From assembly GCF_015352985.1 (NCBI RefSeq), contig NZ_JACYXF010000006.1, forward strand, positions 1 to 64,000: a stretch of 64,000 nucleotides of DNA, written 5' to 3'. The stretch comes from Noviherbaspirillum malthae (GTDB lineage: Bacteria > Pseudomonadota > Gammaproteobacteria > Burkholderiales > Burkholderiaceae_D). The notes under the pieces were generated by a model, which saw only the letters and a list, made by a program, of their open reading frames with translations, made no database searches and was not told the DNA's origin. Shown here in pieces: positions 46,342 through 55,252 of the stretch. Numbering within the stretch: position 1 is the first letter of the stretch; each line of letters opens with the position of its first letter. A program made the position numbers and the translations under genes.

Positions 46342-47115
46342 ATGCATAAAATACAGTCAGTTTTTGGCAACAGCCGCATGCCGCTATACCTGCAGGTCGC
46401 AGCCCTCATGCGGAAGAAGATCCAGAACCAGCAGTGGCGGGTAGGGGAACAGATTCCCACGCTGGATGAGCTGGAGGAGGAGTACAAGGTATCGCGCATC
46501 ACCCTGAGGGCGTCGCTGGACCGGCTGGAGGAGCAGGGCATCATTCGCCGCACGCGAGGCTTGGGTACCTTTGTGGTCAAGGATTTGTCGGAAGAGCGCT
46601 GGTTCAAGCTGCCCAACAACTTCGAGGAGCTGGTGTCCACCGTGGCGGATCTCAAGATCCGGCTCCTGCATCTGGACCCGGAAGAGCATGTGATCGGCCC
46701 GGCATTCGAATTCGGAAAGCTGGCCAAGTCCTATCACCGGATGCGACGCGTGCACTACCACAAGGACGTGCCCTATTGCCTGATTGATATCTATCTTGAG
46801 AAAAGCATTTACAAGCGAGACCCGGAAGGTTTCAGCAGCGCGACGGTGATTCCTGCGCTTGCATCAATGGAAGACGTCGAGATCACCGCAGGCAAGCAGA
46901 TCATGCGGGTGACGATTTCAGACGAGGAAACGGCGGGCCACCTCAACATCGGCATCGGCGATCCGGTCGCCGATGTCTGCAGGGGGTTGCTGGACCAGGA
47001 CGGGATGCTGATCTATTACGCACGCATCCAGTATCCGGCGCAGATGATCGAAATCGAGACCGACCTGTTTCCGCAGAAAAAAACAGTGCGGAAGAAAACT
47101 CGCAGCCGGGACTAA
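46342..47115 (+). CDS. GntR-family regulator, UTRA type
   Basis: A 257-residue regulator. The HTH is EEEYKVSRITLRASLDRLEE (about residues 48-67), with a UTRA domain from about 95 to 245 containing RMRRVHYHKDVPYCLIDIYL. The ATG at 46342 lies inside the palindrome TTTATGCATAAA and lacks a ribosome-binding site; ATG 46378 (MPLYLQVAA), which matches the usual start of such proteins, is a real alternative. It lies 23 bp before an ABC permease gene and probably regulates the downstream transport operon. Its C-terminus is very basic. Confidence 0.82.
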   Translation: MHKIQSVFGNSRMPLYLQVAALMRKKIQNQQWRVGEQIPTLDELEEEYKVSRITLRASLDRLEEQGIIRRTRGLGTFVVKDLSEERWFKLPNNFEELVSTVADLKIRLLHLDPEEHVIGPAFEFGKLAKSYHRMRRVHYHKDVPYCLIDIYLEKSIYKRDPEGFSSATVIPALASMEDVEITAGKQIMRVTISDEETAGHLNIGIGDPVADVCRGLLDQDGMLIYYARIQYPAQMIEIETDLFPQKKTVRKKTRSRD

Positions 47116-47138
47116 GCGTTCAAATTTCGGAGACAAGC

Positions 47139-47924
47139 ATGGCAAAGGGAAGCAATCGCAGGAGCTATTTCACTGATCTCAGTTGGGCCGCGGTGCCCTT
47201 CGTCTGCCTGATCGGATTCTGGTTCATGATACGCGCCACCGGACTGATCAATCCGACGTTGCTGCCGTCGCCGGGAGCCGTCTTTGAAGTGTTCTGGCGC
47301 TCGGTCACCGAGGGCGACCTGCTGGTCAATATTTACGCCTCCGTCAAGCGAGTGGTGTTCGGTCTGCTGCTCGGCATGCTGCTGGCGGTCCCGGTCGGCT
47401 TCCTGATCGGCTGGTACAAGCCGGTACGGCGCTTCGTCGACCCGCTGATCAATTTCTTCCGCGCGCTGCCGCCGATCGCATTGATTCCGCTGGTGATCGT
47501 CTACCTGGGAATCGGCGAGGTGGCGAAGATCGCCATCCTGTTCTACGCGTCGTTCTTCGCTGCGGTCATTGTCATGTACGAGGGCATGACCCAGATCAGC
47601 CCGGTCTATATCCGGGTCGCCAAGACGCTCGGGGCGACCGACATGGAAATTTTCCTGAAGGTGATGCTGCCGATGACCGTGCCCCACATGCTGACTGCGT
47701 TGCGGGTGGCGCTGGGCGTGGCTTGGGCAACGCTGGTTGCCTCGGAACTGGTGGCGGCGCAGCAGGGGCTGGGAGCGATGATACAGAACGCCTCGTCGTT
47801 CTTCGACCTGGGAACGATCTACCTCGGCATCATCTGCATCGGCACGCTCGCGCTGGCGATGGACCTGATCCTGCGCAAGCTGTCGAAGCGGCTCGTGTCC
47901 TGGCAGGACAAGGTGGAGAACTAG
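47139..47924 (+). CDS. ABC transporter permease (NitT/TauT type)
   Basis: A 261-residue permease with about six TM segments. The EAA loop is near AKTLGATDMEIFLKVMLPMT, and the upstream blocks FFRALPPIALIPLVIVYLG and GVAWATLVASELVAAQQGLG are family signatures. It starts 23 bp after the GntR gene. The next gene is the matching ATPase, about 134 bp on and after a GC-rich hairpin. The substrate class is nitrate, sulfonate, taurine, aromatic acid or pyrimidine precursor; nothing here fixes it. Confidence 0.9.
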   Translation: MAKGSNRRSYFTDLSWAAVPFVCLIGFWFMIRATGLINPTLLPSPGAVFEVFWRSVTEGDLLVNIYASVKRVVFGLLLGMLLAVPVGFLIGWYKPVRRFVDPLINFFRALPPIALIPLVIVYLGIGEVAKIAILFYASFFAAVIVMYEGMTQISPVYIRVAKTLGATDMEIFLKVMLPMTVPHMLTALRVALGVAWATLVASELVAAQQGLGAMIQNASSFFDLGTIYLGIICIGTLALAMDLILRKLSKRLVSWQDKVEN

Positions 47925-47972
47925 GTAGAGGATGGGTTTTGTGCAGCATGTATAAACCCATCCCCACCCCAG

Positions 47973-47993
47973 CCCTCCCCTTGAAGGGGAGGG
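47973..47993. repeat. CCCTCCCC hairpin repeat inside the ABC operon
   Basis: CCCTCCCC and GGGGAGGG pair around TTGAA. The surrounding 'cccatccccaccccagccctccccttgaaggggaggg' context is a repeat type I recall from many Burkholderiales genomes. It sits between the permease and ATPase genes of one operon, where it may cause partial termination or stabilise the upstream mRNA. Confidence 0.6.
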
Positions 47994-48058
47994 AGCAGGT
48001 CGGCCACGGTCGAATCACTTTGACATGATTGCTTGTCGTGGATAACAAGGGCTCCCGA

Positions 48059-48868
48059 ATGGAACAGAAACAGGAACGAATCCGCTTTGCCAACGTCTCG
48101 ATGCAGTACCCGACTTCGGACGGTACCCTGGACGTGGTGCACGACATGTCCTTCAGCATCAATCAGGGTGACTTCATTTCGCTGGTCGGTCCTTCCGGCT
48201 GCGGCAAGACCACGTTGCTGAACATGGCGGCCGGCTTCATCGAGCCGACCTCCGGCCGCGTTACCCTCGACGGCCAGCCGATCACAGGTCCGGGGCCGGA
48301 CCGGGGAGTGATGTTCCAGGAATATGGCGTCTTTCCATGGCTGACGGTGGAACAGAACATCGCATTCGGCCTGAACCTGAGCCGCAACAGCAAACTGAGC
48401 GCCGGCGAAAAGCGCGACACCGTCGAGCGTTATTTGAAGCTGATGGGCCTTGCCGATTTTCGGCATGCCCATCCGAAAACCCTGTCCGGCGGCATGCGCC
48501 AGCGCCTGGCGCTGGCCAGGACCTATGCGGTGCATCCCGAGTTCGTGCTGATGGACGAGCCTTTCGGCGCGCTCGATGCGCAGACCCGCAGCGCCATGCA
48601 CGACCTGCTGCTGGAGGTGCTGCATGCCGAAGGCAAGACGGTGCTGCTGATCACGCATTCGGTCGAGGAGGCCGTCTACCTGTCCAACAAGGTGCTGGTG
48701 ATTTCGGCACGCCCGTCGCGCATCCGGGAGGTTGTCGACATTCCCTTTCCTTATCCGCGTCACCGTTCGCTTCAGGAGACGCCGGAATTCAACCATATTC
48801 GTGCGCGCATCCATGAGTCGGTCATGCGTGAATACGAAGCACAGCAAGCCCAGGCCAAAGCAGCCTGA
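48059..48868 (+). CDS. ABC transporter ATP-binding protein (NitT/TauT type)
   Basis: A 269-residue ATPase. Walker A is VGPSGCGKTT, the signature is LSGGMRQRLALAR, Walker B is FVLMDEPFGALD, and the H-loop is LLITHSVEEA. I chose the ATG at 48059, which has AAGGG 7 nt upstream; the frame extends to TTG 48029 without support. It is separated from its permease gene by the GC hairpin and from its binding-protein gene by 24 bp, so the three form one transporter. Confidence 0.9.
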   Translation: MEQKQERIRFANVSMQYPTSDGTLDVVHDMSFSINQGDFISLVGPSGCGKTTLLNMAAGFIEPTSGRVTLDGQPITGPGPDRGVMFQEYGVFPWLTVEQNIAFGLNLSRNSKLSAGEKRDTVERYLKLMGLADFRHAHPKTLSGGMRQRLALARTYAVHPEFVLMDEPFGALDAQTRSAMHDLLLEVLHAEGKTVLLITHSVEEAVYLSNKVLVISARPSRIREVVDIPFPYPRHRSLQETPEFNHIRARIHESVMREYEAQQAQAKAA

Positions 48869-48892
48869 CCACCTCGACAACAGGAGAAGACC

Positions 48893-49885
48893 ATGGAACG
48901 CCGCACCTTTCTGCAACTCGCATCCGCCGCCGCGCTGACCGCAGTCCAGCCGCAGCTGGCGCACGCCCAAACCACCAAGATCAAGATCGGCTATCTGCAT
49001 ACCCTGGCCGTGGACGGCCAGATCTGGCTCGCCGAGTCGATGGGACTGTGGAAGAAGGAAGGACTGGAGCCTGAGTTCATCCGCTTCCAGACCGGCCTGG
49101 AACTGTTCCAGGCAATGAGCGGCGGCAGCATCGACGTGCTGTCGACGGGCGCCGTGCTCTCCAACTTTCCGGCGCGCGGGCAGGGCAAGGTCTTCCTGAT
49201 CAACGATATCGAGTTCGCGACGGCGCAGCTGTGGGTGCATCCCGACATGGGCATCAACAAGATATCCGACCTGTCGGGCAAGAAGATTTCAACGACCACC
49301 GGCACTACCGCGCATGTGTTTCTCGACAATGCGCTGCGGGCCAACGGCGTCGATCCCAAGGCCGTGGAAATGGTCAACCAGCGCATGCCGGATGCGGTGA
49401 CGGCCTTCATTTCCAAAGCCGTGCCGGCGGTCGCGCTGTGGGTGCCGTTCAACATCCAGGTGCGCAACCGGGTGCCGACGGCCAAGATGCTGACCGATGC
49501 CTCGGCCTATTATCCGAAGACCGCGATCGTTGGCGGATGGGCGGCGCGCAACGACTACTACGACAAGAACAAGGACGTCCTCGCCAAGATCGTGCGGGTG
49601 TGGGCGCAAGCCAACGATGCGATGATCAAGAATCCAGACCAGGCCATCGACACCCTGCAGAAGAACTACTACAAGGAAGTGCCGCTGGACGATCTGAAGG
49701 AACAGCTGCGCGCCCAGAAAATGTTCACCTCCGCGGAATGGTCGAAGATGTACACCGACGGCACCGTCACGAAGTGGCTGCAGCAGGTCACTGACTTCTT
49801 CACCGATTTCGCCAAGATCCCCAATGCCATGCCGGCATCGCAGTATTTCGATCCCAAGGTGTATCTCGACGTCGTCAAATCATGA
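48893..49885 (+). CDS. ABC substrate-binding protein (NitT/TauT type)
   Basis: A 330-residue exported protein. A signal (MERRTFLQLASAAALTAV, RR-type) ending near AHAQ precedes the NMT1-like domain starting KIKIGYLHTLAVDGQIWLAE. The length is normal for the family, unlike the extended binding protein at 39936. It ends YLDVVKS and overlaps the next gene by 4 bp (ATGA), so transporter and oxidoreductase genes are translationally coupled. The ligand is unknown but is probably the substrate of the two enzymes downstream. Confidence 0.88.
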   Translation: MERRTFLQLASAAALTAVQPQLAHAQTTKIKIGYLHTLAVDGQIWLAESMGLWKKEGLEPEFIRFQTGLELFQAMSGGSIDVLSTGAVLSNFPARGQGKVFLINDIEFATAQLWVHPDMGINKISDLSGKKISTTTGTTAHVFLDNALRANGVDPKAVEMVNQRMPDAVTAFISKAVPAVALWVPFNIQVRNRVPTAKMLTDASAYYPKTAIVGGWAARNDYYDKNKDVLAKIVRVWAQANDAMIKNPDQAIDTLQKNYYKEVPLDDLKEQLRAQKMFTSAEWSKMYTDGTVTKWLQQVTDFFTDFAKIPNAMPASQYFDPKVYLDVVKS

Positions 49886-51549
49886 ACACCGCCTCAGCCG
49901 GAAAAGAGCGCTCCTACGACTACATCATCGTCGGAGCGGGCTCCGCCGGTTGCGTGCTCGCCAACCGTTTGTCCGCGGATCCGAACGTGAGGGTGCTGCT
50001 GCTGGAAGCCGGAAAGGAAAACACCAATTTCTGGCTGCACCTGCCTGTCGGCTATTTCCGGACCATCTACGATGAACGGTTCTCGCGGCTCTTCGATACC
50101 GAGCCGTGCGAGGGCAGCGGCAATCGCAACATCATCTGGCCACGCGGACGGATCATCGGCGGATCGAGTTCGATCAATGGCCTGATCTATATCCGCGGCC
50201 AGCACCAGGACTATGACGATTGGGCCCGCCTGGGCGCCGCCGGATGGGATTACCGCTCGGTGCTTCCCTTCTTCAAGCGCTCGGAAGGCTATGCCGGCGG
50301 CGAAAGCGAATACCACGGCGGCGGCGGCGAGCTGGGGGTGTCCGACCTGCGCAACGACCATCCCTATTGCCGAGCCTGGCTGGAAGCCGCGCAGCAGACC
50401 GGCCTGCCGTTCAATCTCGACTTCAACGGCGCGACCGAGTTCGGCGTGGGGGCTTACCAGCTGACCTTGAAGAACGGCTGGCGCTCCAGTTCGGCGGCCG
50501 CTTTCCTCAAGCCGGTACGGCAGCGCCCGAACCTCACGGTGATCACCGAGGCGCACACGCTGCGGGTGCTGTTCGAAGGGACCGTTGCGACCGGCGTCGA
50601 ATGGTCCCACAAGGGAACGATACGCCGCACTGCGGCGCAGGAAGTCATCCTCAGTGCGGGCGCCATACAGTCGCCGCAGTTACTCCAGCTTTCCGGAATC
50701 GGCCCGGCCACGTTGCTGCGCCAGCATGGCATCGATGTCGTGGTCGATGCGCCGGATGTCGGAGAAAACCTGAAGGACCATTATCAGGCGCGCACCATCG
50801 TCAGGCTGAGGAAAAAGATGTCACTCAATAACGATGTGAGGAATCCGTTTCGCCTGGCATCGATGGGCATGGAATGGCTGTTCAGGCAATCCGGACCGCT
50901 GACCGTGGGAGCCGGGCAGGTCGGCGGATTCGTCAGGACCGAGTTCGCGCGGGACGGCCGTGCCGACATGCAGTTCAACGTGATGCCGCTGTCGGTGGAC
51001 AAGCCGGGAACGCCATTGCACGACTACCCGGGGTTCACTGCCTCGGCATGCCAGTGCCGGCCGCTGTCCAGAGGGCGCTTGCAGATCCGTTCCGCCGACC
51101 CGCTGGCGCCGCCGCGCATCGAGACGAATTACCTGCAGGATGAACTCGACCGCAATACGCTTGCCGCCGGCATCCAGATGCTGCGCGACATCTACAGCCA
51201 GCCGGCGTTCCGCGGCCTCGTGGCGGAAGAGATGCTGCCCGGCGCAAAGCGGACCAGCCGGGAAGGCCTCATGGAATTCGCGCGCACTGCAGGCGGCACG
51301 GTTTTCCATCCGGTCGGCACCTGCCGCATGGGCAGCGACGCGCGGGCGGTGGTCGACCCCTCGCTGCGTGTCCGCGGCATCGAGCGATTAAGAGTCATCG
51401 ACGCCTCCGTCATGCCTGAAATGATTTCGGCCAATACCAATGCCGCGTCGATCATGATCGGCGAGAAGGGCGCCGACATTGTTCTGCAGGCGCAGAAATC
51501 CGGAATCAGGCAAACCCTTGGCAGACCGATGCCGGCCGAACATACATAG
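49882..51549 (+). CDS. GMC-family FAD oxidoreductase (choline dehydrogenase-like)
   Basis: A 555-residue flavoenzyme. The FAD motif is YIIVGAGSAGCVLANRLS at the N-terminus. The GMC signature regions are present (GRIIGGSSSINGLIYIRG and the second, ILSAGAIQSPQLLQLSGIGP), as are the catalytic His in TVFHPVGTCRMG and the late Asn in NTNAASIMIG. Such enzymes oxidise alcohols, including choline, polyethylene glycol, aromatic and sugar alcohols. It overlaps the binding-protein gene by 4 bp, so its substrate may be the transported compound. No aldehyde dehydrogenase follows. Confidence 0.9.
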   Translation: MNTASAGKERSYDYIIVGAGSAGCVLANRLSADPNVRVLLLEAGKENTNFWLHLPVGYFRTIYDERFSRLFDTEPCEGSGNRNIIWPRGRIIGGSSSINGLIYIRGQHQDYDDWARLGAAGWDYRSVLPFFKRSEGYAGGESEYHGGGGELGVSDLRNDHPYCRAWLEAAQQTGLPFNLDFNGATEFGVGAYQLTLKNGWRSSSAAAFLKPVRQRPNLTVITEAHTLRVLFEGTVATGVEWSHKGTIRRTAAQEVILSAGAIQSPQLLQLSGIGPATLLRQHGIDVVVDAPDVGENLKDHYQARTIVRLRKKMSLNNDVRNPFRLASMGMEWLFRQSGPLTVGAGQVGGFVRTEFARDGRADMQFNVMPLSVDKPGTPLHDYPGFTASACQCRPLSRGRLQIRSADPLAPPRIETNYLQDELDRNTLAAGIQMLRDIYSQPAFRGLVAEEMLPGAKRTSREGLMEFARTAGGTVFHPVGTCRMGSDARAVVDPSLRVRGIERLRVIDASVMPEMISANTNAASIMIGEKGADIVLQAQKSGIRQTLGRPMPAEHT

Positions 51550-51574
51550 CATAAAGAACGGGAACACTACTGAG

Positions 51575-52723
51575 ATGCATACACTTTCCGAACTTCCACC
51601 GCTCCGCGTGGCGAAGGTCGAAGCCATCGTGCTGCGGGTTCCCATCGACGAGCCGGTGCAAACCTCGTTCGGCATCATGCACGACCGCCCTGCGGTGCTG
51701 GTGCGCATCATCGATTCGGACGGCGTGGAAGGCTGGGGCGAGATCTGGTGCAATTTTCCGAGCGTCGGCGCCGAGCACCGGGCGCGCCTGCTGGAGTCAT
51801 GCGTCGCCCCCATCCTGCAGCAGCGGGAGTGGGCCCATCCTGCCGAGGCATTCGAAGAGCTGAGCCGGCGATTGCGCATTCTCGCCATCCAGTGCGGCGA
51901 GCCGGGTCCGCTTGCGCAGGCCATCGCCGGTACCGATATCGCCTTGTGGGACCTGGCCGGCAAACGTATCGGGCAGCCGCTCTGGCGCCTGTTCGGAGGC
52001 GGACCTCGGGTCCGCACCTATGCCTCGGGACTCAGCCCGACCGGTCCCGAAACGCTGGCCGCCGCCAAGCATGAGGAAGGATACCGGGCGTTCAAGCTGA
52101 AGGTCGGCTTCGGCGCGGAGCGCGACCTGCGCAACCTGCGTGCCTTGCGCGAACACTTCGGCGACGGCACGACGTTGATGATCGATGCCAACCAGGCATG
52201 GACGCCGGAAGAGGCGCAGTCGATGAGTGCCCGGCTCGCCGAGTTCAAACCGGCCTGGCTGGAAGAACCGATCGCCGCCGACTATCCGCTGCCGGTGTGG
52301 CGGCAATTGGCAAAGTCAATTTCCCTGCCGCTGGCGGCCGGCGAGAATCTGCGCGGCACCGAGGTGTTCTCGGATGCCATTGCATCCGGTGCGCTGTCTG
52401 TCATCCAGCCCGATCTCGGAAAATGGGGCGGGTTCACCGGATGCCTGGAAGTGGGGCGGCGGGCAATCGACGCCGGAAAGATGTTTTGTCCGCACTGGCT
52501 CGGAGGCGGCGTGGGCCTGGTGGCATCGATGCATCTGCGCGCCGCCTTCGGAGAAGGCGATTATGTCGAGGTCGACTCGAATCCCAATCTCTTGCGCGAA
52601 CTGCTGCTGCCTCCGTCCCTGAATCCGGTTGAAGGTATCGTCAGCTTGTCCGACGGACCGGGCCTGGGACTGAGCCATGATCCGGATGCGGTTCGGGAAT
52701 TCCGCAGGCCGCACGCCTACTGA
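51575..52723 (+). CDS. Mandelate racemase/muconate lactonizing enzyme-family protein
   Basis: A 382-residue enolase-superfamily enzyme. The K-x-K catalytic motif is in FKLKVGFG, and metal ligands are at MIDANQAW, LEEPI and AAGENLRG. The block DLGKWGGFTGCLEVGRRA and a His-containing CPHWLGGGVGL follow. The KxK motif with this third-strand set suits the mandelate racemase or dipeptide-epimerase branches, but the reaction is not determined. I chose the ATG at 51575, 25 bp after the GMC stop. It ends the transport/oxidation operon; a GC hairpin follows. Confidence 0.86.
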   Translation: MHTLSELPPLRVAKVEAIVLRVPIDEPVQTSFGIMHDRPAVLVRIIDSDGVEGWGEIWCNFPSVGAEHRARLLESCVAPILQQREWAHPAEAFEELSRRLRILAIQCGEPGPLAQAIAGTDIALWDLAGKRIGQPLWRLFGGGPRVRTYASGLSPTGPETLAAAKHEEGYRAFKLKVGFGAERDLRNLRALREHFGDGTTLMIDANQAWTPEEAQSMSARLAEFKPAWLEEPIAADYPLPVWRQLAKSISLPLAAGENLRGTEVFSDAIASGALSVIQPDLGKWGGFTGCLEVGRRAIDAGKMFCPHWLGGGVGLVASMHLRAAFGEGDYVEVDSNPNLLRELLLPPSLNPVEGIVSLSDGPGLGLSHDPDAVREFRRPHAY

Positions 52724-52731
52724 GGCTTGCC

Positions 52732-52748
52732 GCGGCCTGATAGGCCGC
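52732..52748. terminator. Hairpin between convergent genes
   Basis: GCGGCCT and AGGCCGC form a 7-bp stem with a GAT loop, between the convergent enolase-superfamily and LysR genes. No T tract follows on either side, so terminator activity is uncertain. Confidence 0.4.
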
Positions 52749-52752
52749 CGTG

Positions 52753-53664
52753 TCATCGGCTCAGGCTGGGAATGCCGTCGAAGAGCGTTCTTATCCAGCC
52801 GGCGAACACACCAAGCTTCGGCGTTGCCAGTCTGCCTTTTGGATACACCAGTGAAATCGGCATGGGTGCCGGAGAATACTCCGGCAATACCGGAACTAGC
52901 TGTCCGTGTTCGATGTACTGCTCCACCTGATAGCGCGCAGCCTGGACCAGACCCAGGCCTTGCAGGGCGCAGGACACATAGGCGTCGGCATCATTGACCG
53001 CGACGTCGCCGTCGATCTGAATCCGGGTATTGGCGCCATCCTTCAGGAAGTCCCATTCGAAAGGACGTCCGGTACGCCCCGAAAAGTGGATGATGCCGCG
53101 ATGGCTTTTCAGATCAGCCAAGTCCTGCGGCATGCCGTGACGCTCCAGGTAGGACGGCGCTGCACAGGTAAGGAAGCGCATGCTGCCGATTTCACGTCCG
53201 ATCATGGACGAATTCTGCAGCTGCCCCACGCGCAGCACGCAATCGACGCCTTCCTGCGTAATATCGACCAGGCGGTCCGAAAAGCTCAGCACCAGCTTGA
53301 TATCGGGGTAGCGCCGGCGAAAATCCGCCAATCGGGGCACGACGACGTTTCTTCCCAGCGCGCCCGGCAAGTCCACCCGCAGCGTGCCGCGCGGCGTGCC
53401 GGCGCCGGCCTCGCGAAACGGCAATTCGGCGGCGTCGACCGCCGCCAGTATCTCCAGGCATTTTTCATGGTATTCCGCACCCTCCGCAGTCAGGGACAGG
53501 CGCCGCGTCGTTCGCTGCAGCAGCTGCTTCCCCAGGAAGTCTTCCAGCTGCTGGATGATGGTCGTCAGCGAGGCCCGCGGCAGGCCGAGGGTTTCCGCCG
53601 CCTTGGAAAAGCTGTTGGCTTCCACGATGCGCACAAATGTCTGCATCGCCCGCAATTTATCCAT
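52753..53664 (-). CDS. LysR-family transcriptional regulator
   Basis: A 303-residue LTTR of the CrgA/DsdC-like type. The winged HTH begins MDKLRAMQTFVRIVEANSFS and continues KAAETLGLPRASLTTIIQQL. The effector domain contains RRYPDIKLVLSFSDRLVDI and a late GLGLVQAARYQVEQYI. It is divergent from the MFS transporter gene with about 120 bp between starts, the usual arrangement for a LysR regulator controlling an efflux pump. Confidence 0.88.
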   Translation of the reverse strand: MDKLRAMQTFVRIVEANSFSKAAETLGLPRASLTTIIQQLEDFLGKQLLQRTTRRLSLTAEGAEYHEKCLEILAAVDAAELPFREAGAGTPRGTLRVDLPGALGRNVVVPRLADFRRRYPDIKLVLSFSDRLVDITQEGVDCVLRVGQLQNSSMIGREIGSMRFLTCAAPSYLERHGMPQDLADLKSHRGIIHFSGRTGRPFEWDFLKDGANTRIQIDGDVAVNDADAYVSCALQGLGLVQAARYQVEQYIEHGQLVPVLPEYSPAPMPISLVYPKGRLATPKLGVFAGWIRTLFDGIPSLSR

Positions 53665-53786
53665 GGCCTTCCCTTCGATTGTTCATGAAAAACGAAAAGT
53701 GTAGCGCGCTTTCAGGCTGATTATCTTTTGCCTTCCTTTCTCTACACTAGGCCGCATACCTTTTCTGAAACGATTGGAAATCTATC

Positions 53787-55004
53787 ATGAACAATAATGT
53801 GAAAGCATCCGCCGACATCACGGCGGGCATGGTCGCGCTGCTGGCCGTCGCCGCGGGATTGATCGTCGCCAATCTCTATTATGCGCAGACGCTCGTGGGG
53901 CCGATCAGCGAAGCGACAGGCTTGTCGGCGCAGGCCGCCGGGCTGATCGTCACCCTGACCCAGGCGGGTTACACCATCGGCCTGCTTTTCGTCGTGCCGC
54001 TGGGCGACCTGATGGAGAATCGCCGCCTGATCGTCATTTCGCTGCTGTCGACCGCCGCCGCCCTGGCGGCTGCCGCAATGAGCACGCATGCCTGGATGTT
54101 CCTTCCGGCGGCTTTCGCCATCGGTCTCGGATCAGTTGCGGCGCAGATACTTGTGCCATTCGCCGCACACCTGTCGAATGAGGCCACACGCGGGCAGACG
54201 GTCGGCAAGGTCGTCAGCGGCCTGTTGCTCGGCATCATGCTTGCCCGTCCCGCTGCGAGCCTGATTGCGGACCATGGCAGCTGGCATTTCGTGTTCGGCG
54301 GCGCCGCGGTCCTGATGGCAATTCTCGCGCTGGTGCTGCGCCGCCTGCTGCCGCAGCGGGTGCCGTCATCGCCAATGTCCTACGGCAAGCTCATTGCGTC
54401 GCTGTGGACGCTGTGGAAGACCACGCCGGTATTGCGCCGCCGGGGCGCCTACCATGTCGGCATGTTCGGCGCCTTCAGCCTGTTCTGGACGGTCGCGCCG
54501 CTGATGCTGGCCGGGCCGGCATTCAGGCTGTCGCAGACCGGCATCGCGATATTTGCGCTGGTCGGCATGGCAGGCGCCGTGGCTTCCCCGATTGCGGGGC
54601 GCCTGGCGGACAAGGGACTTACCCTGCAGGCAACGGCCGGCGCACTCAGCCTTGGCGTGGTGGGCTTCCTGCTGCCGCTGATCGTGCCGGAGTCCCGCAA
54701 CATTGCACTCGGAGCGCTGGTGATTGCATCGATCGTGCTCGACATGGGTGTTGCAGCGAATCTCGTTCTCGGACAACGTGCCATCTTCGTTCTCGGCCCC
54801 GAGGTGCGCAGCCGTCTCAACGGCATTTACTTTGCGCTCTTCTTTGCAGGCGGCGCGCTCGGCTCGGCGCTTGGCGCATGGGTGTATGCGGATTTTGGAT
54901 GGCATGCCGCCTTGTTGACCGGCATTGCGTTTCCCGTGCTGGCCATCCTCTACTGGATGACGGAATACCTTGATCGAGTCAGGGGCAATGCGCAGCTTGC
55001 CTGA
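53787..55004 (+). CDS. MFS transporter
   Basis: A 405-residue major facilitator with about 12 TM segments. The motif-A loop is LGDLMENRRLIVISLL. The N-terminus (ANLYYAQTLVGPISEATGLS) and AQILVPFAAHLSNEATRGQT are typical of the YnfM/MFS efflux branch close to multidrug and aromatic-compound exporters. The start at 53787 is the only reasonable one. The LysR gene opposite probably controls it. Substrates cannot be predicted. Confidence 0.87.
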   Translation: MNNNVKASADITAGMVALLAVAAGLIVANLYYAQTLVGPISEATGLSAQAAGLIVTLTQAGYTIGLLFVVPLGDLMENRRLIVISLLSTAAALAAAAMSTHAWMFLPAAFAIGLGSVAAQILVPFAAHLSNEATRGQTVGKVVSGLLLGIMLARPAASLIADHGSWHFVFGGAAVLMAILALVLRRLLPQRVPSSPMSYGKLIASLWTLWKTTPVLRRRGAYHVGMFGAFSLFWTVAPLMLAGPAFRLSQTGIAIFALVGMAGAVASPIAGRLADKGLTLQATAGALSLGVVGFLLPLIVPESRNIALGALVIASIVLDMGVAANLVLGQRAIFVLGPEVRSRLNGIYFALFFAGGALGSALGAWVYADFGWHAALLTGIAFPVLAILYWMTEYLDRVRGNAQLA

Positions 55005-55069
55005 ACGCAGCACTTCGCCTCATGGCGGAATCGGGGTAGACTGCTCATACGGTTCCGCGGAGGCAGAAA

Positions 55070-55249
55070 ATGACGACGGACATGAAAACCTCAAGGGGTG
55101 CTGTCGACCCCTTGAATCACTACGGCATCGCCGATGCCGCCAGAACACGCATGACGGCGCAGCTTCAGCGCAACGTGAACAAGCCATCGCAAAGGCAAGC
55201 GGAGCGGGCTTCGGTGCCGAATACAAACAAGGTACCGAAGCATTCCTGA
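55070..55249 (+). CDS. Possible small protein, 59 residues
   Basis: A 59-codon frame (MTTDMKTSRGAVDPLNHYG...) has GGAGG with a 6-nt spacer before its ATG, better than most neighbours. It is polar, has no signal or membrane segment, and I recognise no family. A perfect 9-bp hairpin, TCAAGGGGT/ACCCCTTGA (55091-55115), lies inside it; this could instead be the terminator of the MFS gene, which would weaken the coding case. Confidence 0.42.
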   Translation: MTTDMKTSRGAVDPLNHYGIADAARTRMTAQLQRNVNKPSQRQAERASVPNTNKVPKHS

Positions 55250-55252
55250 ACG

